Below are positions 1 through 7,286 of a DNA stretch of 43,033 nt, piece by piece (position 1 is the stretch's first letter; every line of letters begins with the position of its first letter). Location: NCBI GenBank assembly GCA_947073495.1, contig CAMTMX010000019.1:1-43033 (forward strand), read 5' to 3'. The notes beneath the pieces were generated by a model. That model saw nothing but the letters and a program-made list of their open reading frames with translations. It did not search any database and was not told the origin of the DNA. A program made the translations under genes and the position numbers. Source of the stretch: an uncultured Porphyromonadaceae bacterium. GTDB taxonomy: Bacteria > Bacteroidota > Bacteroidia > Bacteroidales > Muribaculaceae.

Positions 1-30
1 TCGCCGTGGCTTCGTTCCCGTTTGCGGTTG

Positions 31-61
31 CAAAATTACAACCGTTTTTCTCCCTCCGCAA
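31..61 (-). promoter_or_regulatory. Promoter for a leftward gene outside the window
   Basis: On the minus strand TAATTTTG (38 to 31) matches the Bacteroidetes -7 box TAnnTTTG, with TTG about 20 bases upstream (61-59). Transcription would run off the left edge. The first coding region inside the window ends at 587, so this promoter serves a gene I cannot see. Confidence 0.5.
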
Positions 62-341
62 GTCTTTTTATGTTTTATAGCATATTTTTCTGAAATTTTC
101 TTCGCAACTCGCTTCCATTCAACCAAATCAACAAATGTTAAAATATCTTCCGTTTTGTTAATCAATGAACTTTTATCCTTTTTCTTATGTTAATCCCTAC
201 CCCTTTTGTCAAGAATATTTGCTGAAAAACCTAAATAAACACATACAATACCTCCTGCCAAAACCAATAAATGAACCAAATTAACAATGGAAATGTTAAT
301 TTAATAAAACTCTAATCTTCCTTAATTGGCTCGACTCTTAA

Positions 342-377
342 AAAAACCGGTGGCACCTTTTGATGCCACCGGTTTTT
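342..377. terminator. Bidirectional intrinsic terminator
   Basis: A perfect 14-bp stem (342-355 with 364-377) has an 8-base loop, with an A-run on the left arm and a T-run on the right, so it can end transcription both ways. It lies about 210 bases beyond the stop of the leftward PCMD lipoprotein gene. Confidence 0.85.
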
Positions 378-586
378 ATATAACCTACAATTTCCGCAAC
401 CTATAATTATGGGTTATGCAATTATAATTAATTTAAGTTTCGCAAGCTCACTTAAGGTTTAAAGGTTAAGGGGGTAAAGGGTTATATCTATAGATAATAT
501 CTAACGAAACCTGAAATCTATCCACAATTGTAGATTAACCTTTTAACCTCATAATCCTCAACTTTCGCTTGCGAAAGTTGAATAAA
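378..586. other. Intergenic stretch with degenerate repeats and a hairpin
   Basis: I see no gene in 1-586. This part is AT-rich. It contains a perfect palindrome at 558-579 (10-base arms around TT) just past the stop of the leftward lipoprotein gene, without a T-run. It also has GGTTTAAAGG-like words near 453-470 that face TTAACCTTTTAACC near 535-548. These suggest a decayed member of the 7-bp inverted repeat family described in the findings. Confidence 0.4.
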
Positions 587-2161
587 TTAGTAATCATAAT
601 CGAACGAGAGTTGATCTACGTAGAGAACTGCCCCGACACCTCCTGTAAAGAAATCGCCATATTTGGATGCAGCACACGTGATCTGCATATAACTGGGTAC
701 CCGCGAAGTGGAACGATATTCAAGTTTTATTTCAAATTCCTGATAATCATCCATCGAGCCACCATATACCAATTCTCCGTATGCTATCACCGATGGAGAG
801 TTCTTATCAAACAGCTGACGGTTGTTAGGATTTGTCCTGATTTCGTATGGAGCGGTCCAATCTGTCAACGCCACATAAATATGACAAGAATCCGGACGAC
901 CAAGCAGATCCTTATATTCCGAACTTGCGTGACTTATATCGGCTGTCTTATATTGATAGTAACCTTTAAGCTTCGTAGGACGCAAAGTCCATGGACGACC
1001 GAAATCCAAAATACCGTTCGTGCCGTCCACTTTCTTGAAAGATCCTGTGTATATGGAACCCGCGGCAAGTTTGCCAATTATTCCTATACCTACAAACTTT
1101 GTGTTCAGTTCCGCCGCCTGTCCGCTCCCTGTAGGAGTATAATCTGTAGGAACCACATTACTTTGACCTAAAGTAGCTGCCCCGGTATTGCCTGTATCCC
1201 AATATTGCTCGCCGTTCTCATTCCACGGACACCAAATCTTATCATTTTTTAACCACCACTGGTCGAAATCTCCGTCAGGTATCAATGAAGTGCCCTGGGT
1301 AGTGACACGAACCTCATTTCCAAGATCATTGCCGGCTTTGGCACGCACGACATATTCTGTAAGGGGGGTAAGATGTGGGATATAGCAAGAAAATGCACCT
1401 TCGGTCTGACTCACAAGATCAGCCGGCACATCCTGCCATGCAGATTCATCTGCCTTTCTATATTGGAACCCGCCTCTCATGTCGGAAGGACAGCTACCGT
1501 ATGCCCACACCACCTGACTCCAGGCATCGACATTATCTGTTGACACAAGCAATTCCGTCTTCTCCACATAAATGGTCCATTCATCCGTCTCCCCATGTGC
1601 CGTGACATCTACACGCACAGGACGGCTGAAATCATATTCCCCGACTGTTATATCCGGGGTTAGAGTCGTTATCCCTGCCGGCCCCAGTTTAATAGAAGTA
1701 ATATTAAGTCGCGATAGATCAACATTTTCAGGAACACTCACAATGATGCGTCGCCCAACAGCATCTATGGTGGACTCACCTATCTGCCCTTCGATGGTGA
1801 AATATCGTTCGATTTCCTGTTCCGCCCTTATTAGCCATTGATAGGTCTGATAGCGTGAGACATTTACCACCAAAGGTTTGGAAAGGTCATACGTACCCTC
1901 CAACAAATTGGGGTCAGCCTCTCCCCCATCGCTGACTGTGAATTTATTGAAACGCAGAGCAGCTATATTTGTGGTTTCTTCAAGATAGAGAGTGACCGAA
2001 AAATTCGTGGAATCAATCAACGCCGCTCGCGACTCCCCGTCAGCACTGATCGATGTGATGATTTGCCGTATCTTCGGGTAAGGGAGATCATTCTTGATGC
2101 AACCTGAAAATAAAAAAACAATAAAAATGAGAAGGGATATATGAGGTTTCGCTATTGACAT
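587..2161 (-). CDS. PCMD-domain surface lipoprotein
   Basis: 524 aa. The N-terminus is a lipoprotein signal peptide with the lipobox ending at Cys21 (FSGC). Residues about 25-205 form two BACON/Ig-like repeats with the recurring pattern Y-(D)-L/F-S-(K/R)-P (ligand-free beta domains). A third beta domain with a fibronectin-III look (YVVRAKAG near 270-275) follows. Residues 294-524 are a PCMD domain (putative carbohydrate metabolism domain, PF13201) that opens with PDGDFDQW and closes with VLYVDQLSFDY. The PCMD part aligns closely with the C-terminus of the 747-aa protein at 3667. A RAYT-like gene and repeats now separate the two. Expected place: outer membrane, probably outward facing. Substrate unknown; carbohydrate binding is a family guess. 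Confidence 0.88.
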   Translation of the reverse strand: MSIAKPHISLLIFIVFLFSGCIKNDLPYPKIRQIITSISADGESRAALIDSTNFSVTLYLEETTNIAALRFNKFTVSDGGEADPNLLEGTYDLSKPLVVNVSRYQTYQWLIRAEQEIERYFTIEGQIGESTIDAVGRRIIVSVPENVDLSRLNITSIKLGPAGITTLTPDITVGEYDFSRPVRVDVTAHGETDEWTIYVEKTELLVSTDNVDAWSQVVWAYGSCPSDMRGGFQYRKADESAWQDVPADLVSQTEGAFSCYIPHLTPLTEYVVRAKAGNDLGNEVRVTTQGTSLIPDGDFDQWWLKNDKIWCPWNENGEQYWDTGNTGAATLGQSNVVPTDYTPTGSGQAAELNTKFVGIGIIGKLAAGSIYTGSFKKVDGTNGILDFGRPWTLRPTKLKGYYQYKTADISHASSEYKDLLGRPDSCHIYVALTDWTAPYEIRTNPNNRQLFDKNSPSVIAYGELVYGGSMDDYQEFEIKLEYRSTSRVPSYMQITCAASKYGDFFTGGVGAVLYVDQLSFDYDY

Positions 2162-2200
2162 AAGCGGTAGATGAAGGTGTTAATAAATTTATCTAAGCTA

Positions 2201-2208
2201 CAAAATTA
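2201..2208 (-). promoter_or_regulatory. -7 promoter box for the PCMD lipoprotein gene
   Basis: TAATTTTG on the minus strand, about 40 bases before the ATG at 2161. No good TTTG was found at the usual spacing upstream, so this is supported by the -7 box alone. Confidence 0.4.
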
Positions 2209-2316
2209 ATATAAAATTCTGAAAAATATAGCCTTTTCAAAATATTCCTGACCAGATCCTGAGTGTGGTCCGCACGAAGTAAGGACAAACCGAAGTAATG
2301 CCAAACTACATCACCC

Positions 2317-3375
2317 TCAGCATTTTCTTATCCTCACATTATTCCCATACCAATCCGTCCCGGCAATCCTCGCCGCAATCCGATTCATCTCCTGAGCTTT
2401 GCCATACGAAATAGCCTTTGATTCATTCTCATAAGCCATCGGGTAAACAAGAAGCAACCTCGCTTGCATCATAAGCTCAAATTCAAGACCTTGGGGTGAA
2501 AACCTACCTTCAAATCCATGCTCACATATCCTGATTATAGAGGCTCCATGCTCTATCGCATAATCACGCATATCTTTCTCTTTCTGATGAATGAAAGGCG
2601 ACACAAGCACCCCGGTATTCTCCACACACTTCTTCCATTTCACTACATACCTTTCAAATTCATCCTCTCTAAACTTTCGACTGAACCTGACCGCCTGTAT
2701 GTCGGGATTCTTCAACAAGAAAACATTCCCCATGGCATAAAACTGCCAATCACCAACCGAGACTATCCATACATTCCGATAATATTCCGGAAACATCCGT
2801 TTGACAAGATATCGCCTCGGATTGTCATCGATATACTTCTGTTGCCGTTCCCACTGGACATAGTCATAAGCAATTCTATCGTTAAATCCTTTTTGAAAAA
2901 AAGGCTGCATTTCAGCCGGTCTCAAATGCTCCGGGATAGCGTCATGTCTGAGCCTGCTGACTCTCCCCATCAAATTACCTATGGCGCTCCCGAGACCTAT
3001 CTTTAGAAATTCTTTTACATGAATGCATAAATGCACATGATCAGGCATTATAACATATTTAACCACTACTATCTGATGATATCTGCCCAGCCATAATCTC
3101 AATGCAGTTTCTATTTGGTTACCGGGTAATAATACATCAACATGAGGCGCATTTGTATCCGGAGACATGCTCATAGGATTCCCCACGACACGAGAAAGAG
3201 CGCCCACATAAGATGATTTCATTATCGTGACCATATATCTTGCAGGGCGGCAATAATCATTGCGAAAGCTTCGTCTATGATAATTAGGATGCAAAGGCTC
3301 CCTATAAAAAGGATTGGAATCCTTTTCACAGGAAATAAATGATTTATTTTGTTTTGCCATGATAGTATTGATCAT
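2317..3375 (-). CDS. REP-associated tyrosine transposase-like protein (RAYT, Y1 HUH)
   Basis: 352 aa; an ATG at 3360 is an equally possible start. Residues about 24-50 (RRSF..DYCRPARYMVTI) match the N-terminal signature of RAYT/IS200-like nucleases. The HUH metal motif is PDHVHLCIH at 111-119, and the likely nucleophile is Tyr181 in the Y-I-x-x-N-P motif. Family members cut single-stranded REP hairpins. A 30-bp inverted repeat and a 16-bp tandem duplication lie immediately upstream (3398-3571), as expected for a RAYT with its cognate palindromes. Residues about 215-352 are not part of the usual nuclease; SPFIHQKEKDMRDYAIEHGA looks like a Rossmann/DprA-LOG-type stretch. A domesticated nuclease seems more likely than an active IS, because no IS ends are seen. 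Confidence 0.82.
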   Translation of the reverse strand: MINTIMAKQNKSFISCEKDSNPFYREPLHPNYHRRSFRNDYCRPARYMVTIMKSSYVGALSRVVGNPMSMSPDTNAPHVDVLLPGNQIETALRLWLGRYHQIVVVKYVIMPDHVHLCIHVKEFLKIGLGSAIGNLMGRVSRLRHDAIPEHLRPAEMQPFFQKGFNDRIAYDYVQWERQQKYIDDNPRRYLVKRMFPEYYRNVWIVSVGDWQFYAMGNVFLLKNPDIQAVRFSRKFREDEFERYVVKWKKCVENTGVLVSPFIHQKEKDMRDYAIEHGASIIRICEHGFEGRFSPQGLEFELMMQARLLLVYPMAYENESKAISYGKAQEMNRIAARIAGTDWYGNNVRIRKC

Positions 3376-3397
3376 TATTGAATATTATTCGGGGGTG

Positions 3398-3547
3398 CTC
3401 GCTTCACTCACACCACAATCAAGATTGTAATTAAATTCTAAATGAGAACTGAAATCGGCAATAAAATCAGAATCAGATTTAGATTACAAGCAATTATTTG
3501 GTATTCGACTGCTTTTCCAATCTTGATTGTGATCCGAGTGAAGCGAG
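3398..3547. repeat. RAYT-associated inverted repeat pair (REP-like)
   Basis: The left arm (3398-3427) and right arm (3518-3547) are 30 bases each. They are reverse complements at 26 of 30 positions: 12 matching bases, a 4-base centre that differs, then 14 matching bases. The spacer is 90 bases and AT-rich. It starts 23 bases before the RAYT start codon, the arrangement expected of REP/BIME elements mobilised by such nucleases. Confidence 0.8.
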
Positions 3548-3571
3548 GATATTAGGAAGCGAGGATATTAG
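3540..3571 (+). repeat. Perfect 16-bp tandem duplication
   Basis: GAAGCGAGGATATTAG occurs twice in a row (3540-3555, 3556-3571). Its first eight bases are the outer end of the right arm of the adjacent inverted repeat. A GC-rich hairpin follows (GGCAGGGATG at 3574 facing CACCCCTGCC). Confidence 0.9.
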
Positions 3572-3666
3572 ATGGCAGGGATGCGGACCTGCCACACCCC
3601 TGCCTATTTAAAAAAGCGCATTAAAAAGATTCAATTCCTTACAGCCTTCATCTTTGGCTGATGCCC

Positions 3667-5910
3667 CTATTCATACACCAACTCGAAATCATCGACATAC
3701 ATTACAGAGCCTCTGCCCCCTTCGAAATAATCTCCAAACTTAGATGCAGAACATACTATGATCAAATATAATGGTTGCTGGGATTTTGCCCGCTCATAAT
3801 ACTGTATAGGGATTTTCAATTCCTTTAGAGCTCCATCATCTCCATAAGAAGAATCAAAAGTATATTCTCCATAAGCAAGAATGCAGCTTTCTTGTGGATT
3901 AAATAATTTCTGGTTGCTTGATTTAGTTCTAATCTCAACAGGTTCAGTAGATAATGCGACATAAATTTGACCTATATCATAATCTTTACCGGTTAGATTA
4001 TCCGTTTTTCTATCTGAAACCGAAGCCGGTCTATAATTGACCCATACCGATAATGCAGAAGGATGAGAGCCATCATATTGCCTGCCAAACTCCAAAACCC
4101 CATCTGTACCATCTGTTTTTACATAAGAGCCCACAAAAAGATTGCCGGCAGCAAATTTTCCGATTCCCAAAACAGAAGCAAACTTAGACTCCAATCTTGC
4201 CGACAGATTTCCGGTATGATGGAAATCAGAAGATGAGGATGTCAATATATCGCCCGCTTTTTGTGCCCCTTCATTACCAGAATCCCAGAACGTTCTTTCA
4301 GACCCGGATCCGGGAAAAACAATTGACTTAGATCCATATTCCGACCAATCTTCCATCGATGCATTTGGAATTATAAACTGAGACTCAGTCGTTACGGTCG
4401 CGATTTCCGATTCAAACTCGAATTTTCCATCTGTCTCGGATCCTGCCACAACCCTATACTCATAGACTGTCGCAGGATTGAGACCTGTAATGGTGACGAC
4501 CGTATCTATTGATCTTGTCGCATTGATATCTACGGACTGCCACGCAGACTCCCCTTGCGCACGATACTGCAGCTTGGGATTTTCTACATTATCATTGGTG
4601 ATTGTCACAGGGATGCTCAAAGATTTGGCACCGACTGCTGTAAGATCCTTTTCAAAATCCTCAATCTGGATTATAATCGGGTCTTCATACACTATCGCCG
4701 CTTCTGTATTGGCGATCCTCACATCCATGACACCCTTCTTACCTCTTATCTCCTTATCACTGGTCTCCTTATCACTGGCATCCTTCCCACTGGCATCTAC
4801 CGCCGTCACAGTAAGTACATACTCGGTATCGCGAGCCGGAAGCGAGTTGAGAAATTTTGTAGAGAAGGTTATAAAGTATCTATGGATATTGTCTTTCGTA
4901 TCTCCCTCAACAACTGTTATTCCTTTTTCAGACATCTCAAGTATTCCTGATTCTGCAAGATCGAACAACTCAAATTCTGAACCTCCAAGAATGCTGCTTA
5001 CATCCGGGTCGGTTGTAGTCAGTGTCAGAGAGCTGAAACCGTTGTATGCATACGCCCTGAGAGTCTTGTCTGTCTCGAATTGACCGGCTGTCCCAACGAT
5101 CTGTGAACCGACCGCGGGGTTGTTGTCACTCCATGAAAATGCAGGTTTACCGACGATTGTAACCACATCCTCATAAAGATTTTCCTCTTTAACAACTATG
5201 GTCAGGAACGCACCCCCTTCATTATCACCGCCGGATTTGTATTCAAACGTCAGACGATAATTATGAGCAGGCTGAACATTCTCGATGACTCCCTCTTTGG
5301 TAAATGGATTTCCTCTGCCATTCACACCCGAAACAGTATATTTCAAGGATGTGTCACCGTTGGGCATCATGAAATATCCATAATTCATGATACTGTCGGC
5401 AGCATACGTCAGTTCACCACGGGAATTACCGATTACAACTTTCAGGTCGTCCATAAAACTCGAATCGATACTCCCTTCATCTATTGAAGCCACAACATTC
5501 GCAATCTTGCAATTGATGCTCACCTGTGCTGTTGTGGAATTTGACCCGATATAGAAATCTGACGCACCCTTGAAATATTTCTTTGTAAAGGATGCGCTTA
5601 CTGAATCTCCTGCCATCGCCTCAGCCACATAACTGCCGTAACGGAGAGGGATACCATCATACGGAATGCTCTGGGTGCCGATAAACTTGTTGAGCACACC
5701 CTTCTCATTGCTTATATATATCCTCGCATTAGCCTTGAGATCGTTTTCACCTTCCACAGCGCGGGTCAATCTGGAATCAACCTCCACACGCAGGCGAAGC
5801 AAGCCTTCGCCTTCATCTGCAAAAGGAGCTTCCGACTTACAAGAGACGACAGCAAAACAAAATAAAACAGCTGCAGGATATATATTTTTTATTTTTCTAA
5901 AAATCTTCAT
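3667..5910 (-). CDS. DUF4493 + PCMD surface lipoprotein
   Basis: 747 aa; lipoprotein signal ending at Cys24 (VVSC). Mature start C-K-S-E-A-P-F followed by GEGLLRL is shared with the two upstream neighbours. Residues about 33-230 are a DUF4493-type beta domain. The middle (about 250-410) is another beta domain containing a hydrophilic GKDASDKETSDKE segment made by a 15-bp repeat. Residues about 415-510 look like fibronectin III (YEYRVVAGSETDG). Residues 514-747 are a PCMD domain (PNASMEDW to SVMYVDDFELVY). It is last in a three-gene operon and starts 19 bases after the preceding stop. Function unknown; a surface-exposed adhesin or glycan-binding role is inference. Confidence 0.87.
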   Translation of the reverse strand: MKIFRKIKNIYPAAVLFCFAVVSCKSEAPFADEGEGLLRLRVEVDSRLTRAVEGENDLKANARIYISNEKGVLNKFIGTQSIPYDGIPLRYGSYVAEAMAGDSVSASFTKKYFKGASDFYIGSNSTTAQVSINCKIANVVASIDEGSIDSSFMDDLKVVIGNSRGELTYAADSIMNYGYFMMPNGDTSLKYTVSGVNGRGNPFTKEGVIENVQPAHNYRLTFEYKSGGDNEGGAFLTIVVKEENLYEDVVTIVGKPAFSWSDNNPAVGSQIVGTAGQFETDKTLRAYAYNGFSSLTLTTTDPDVSSILGGSEFELFDLAESGILEMSEKGITVVEGDTKDNIHRYFITFSTKFLNSLPARDTEYVLTVTAVDASGKDASDKETSDKEIRGKKGVMDVRIANTEAAIVYEDPIIIQIEDFEKDLTAVGAKSLSIPVTITNDNVENPKLQYRAQGESAWQSVDINATRSIDTVVTITGLNPATVYEYRVVAGSETDGKFEFESEIATVTTESQFIIPNASMEDWSEYGSKSIVFPGSGSERTFWDSGNEGAQKAGDILTSSSSDFHHTGNLSARLESKFASVLGIGKFAAGNLFVGSYVKTDGTDGVLEFGRQYDGSHPSALSVWVNYRPASVSDRKTDNLTGKDYDIGQIYVALSTEPVEIRTKSSNQKLFNPQESCILAYGEYTFDSSYGDDGALKELKIPIQYYERAKSQQPLYLIIVCSASKFGDYFEGGRGSVMYVDDFELVYE
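4751..4795. repeat. 15-bp in-frame tandem repeat inside a lipoprotein gene
   Basis: Three 15-base units (4751-4765, 4766-4780, 4781-4795) differ at only a few bases, with a weaker fourth before them. They encode repeats of (G/S)-K-D/E-x-S-D-K. Because 15 is a multiple of three, copy-number change would alter protein length without a frameshift. Confidence 0.8.
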
Positions 5911-5929
5911 AATGTCATTTATATTATCA

Positions 5930-7285
5930 TTACATTTGTATATTATGAAGTTTTAAAGTCGCCTGAACAGTACCTTTACTATCAGTAACCTTTAATATGA
6001 ACTCATGATTACCTTCTCCAAGCAAACACAACAATCCCATAAATCCAGAAATATCAAAATCTAAATCATTTTTCCCTTTTACCTCATCTCCAACAGGTAA
6101 GCCTAAACCTGATATCTTATCTTTTAACGCTCCCGGATTAACTAAATCCAATTTATCTGAAAGATCAACCTGCGACAATTCGTCTGGAGTAAGAGTATTA
6201 GATTTGATCTCAACTAAGAAACCGGTTATTCCGGAATCACTGTGGACTTTGAGAACACATTTAACGTATTCAGGGTCTGCCCCACCTGCCACAGCATCAG
6301 GGTTTGTGACAATTTCATTTATCTGGTCAAGATTGATAGGAGCCTCTGCTGTAATCGTAGGTCCTTCTCCGGGATTATTGCCCGGATCGTCGGGTCCGGG
6401 TTCGGGATCACCCTCAGAAGGATAGCGGTCGTCTTCCATGTAGATATCTTCATCTGACGGGTCTCCCACGTTGGTCCCTTCTCCGGTACGGTCTTCAAGC
6501 TGCACTGTGGCATCTATCTTGATCTCCTCCCCTTCCGCTCCGGGATTTATCTCTCCGGGTTCGTTCGGGTCGATTGAATGAAGTTTGAATGTTATGCGGT
6601 AATGATTTCCGGGCTGCACATTGGGATAAGATTTAGACTCTTCCGTTTTGTCACCATCAACAATTCCTGAAAATTCAGCTGCGATAGTATTGCTACCCTC
6701 ATCATAATGGAAATAGCCGCTTTCATCCGTATTTTTTGTGAATGAAAGAGATCCTTTTTCTCCCACTTTGACTGTCACTTTCGAGTCTTCGCTCATCACC
6801 TTAACAAGATTCTCATCGAACAGAATTGTAACCTTCACATTGGCAAGGCTGCATTCCACAGTGCCGATGTTATCGGTTATCTTATTCTCCTCTATAGAGA
6901 ACTGCACTGATTCACCCTTATAATACGGAGCAGAGAATGCAGCAGTGGCACCTTCCGCACCATATTCACCTCCGAAATAAGCCCTTGCGACATAGTCTCC
7001 CACAGGAAGAATCACCACTTCCGGCATCTCCCCATACCGGTAACTCGCCACCGGAGCGTCAAGATTACCGGTGTTCAGAAACTCCACAGTGAAATCATTC
7101 ACATCCGGCTCAGTAGACGCCGCACGCACCAAGTTCTCCTCCGCTTTCAATTCCACGGCGATTGCGGAAGTCAGGAGGCGCCCCTCGCCGTCAAGCCTCT
7201 CCTCTGAGAAAGGTGCTTCCGTAGAACAGGAAGCCAATCCCGCAGCGAGAGCCAATATCAAATATGTATATTTTATCTTTTTCAT
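5930..7285 (-). CDS. DUF4493 surface lipoprotein
   Basis: 451 aa from the chosen ATG at 7285, which gives a clean lipoprotein signal (MKKIKYTYLILALAAGLASC). ATGs further upstream only add a charged repeat that overlaps the preceding gene. After Cys20 comes S-T-E-A-P-F, then GEGRLL, as in its neighbours. Residues about 30-250 are DUF4493. A Pro/Asp/Gly-rich linker (about 285-316) leads to a final beta domain of about 135 residues with no PCMD domain. It is the middle gene of the operon, starting one base after the upstream stop codon, so coupled translation is likely. Role unknown. Confidence 0.83.
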   Translation of the reverse strand: MKKIKYTYLILALAAGLASCSTEAPFSEERLDGEGRLLTSAIAVELKAEENLVRAASTEPDVNDFTVEFLNTGNLDAPVASYRYGEMPEVVILPVGDYVARAYFGGEYGAEGATAAFSAPYYKGESVQFSIEENKITDNIGTVECSLANVKVTILFDENLVKVMSEDSKVTVKVGEKGSLSFTKNTDESGYFHYDEGSNTIAAEFSGIVDGDKTEESKSYPNVQPGNHYRITFKLHSIDPNEPGEINPGAEGEEIKIDATVQLEDRTGEGTNVGDPSDEDIYMEDDRYPSEGDPEPGPDDPGNNPGEGPTITAEAPINLDQINEIVTNPDAVAGGADPEYVKCVLKVHSDSGITGFLVEIKSNTLTPDELSQVDLSDKLDLVNPGALKDKISGLGLPVGDEVKGKNDLDFDISGFMGLLCLLGEGNHEFILKVTDSKGTVQATLKLHNIQM

Positions 7286-7286
7286 A

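Noticed and set aside
2317..3571. Intact IS200/IS605 insertion sequence
   Set aside because: The protein is RAYT-like and much longer than TnpA, no TnpB is present, and no matching element ends flank both sides of the gene.
4478..5083. 201-codon rightward open frame
   Set aside because: Antisense shadow of the DUF4493/PCMD lipoprotein gene.
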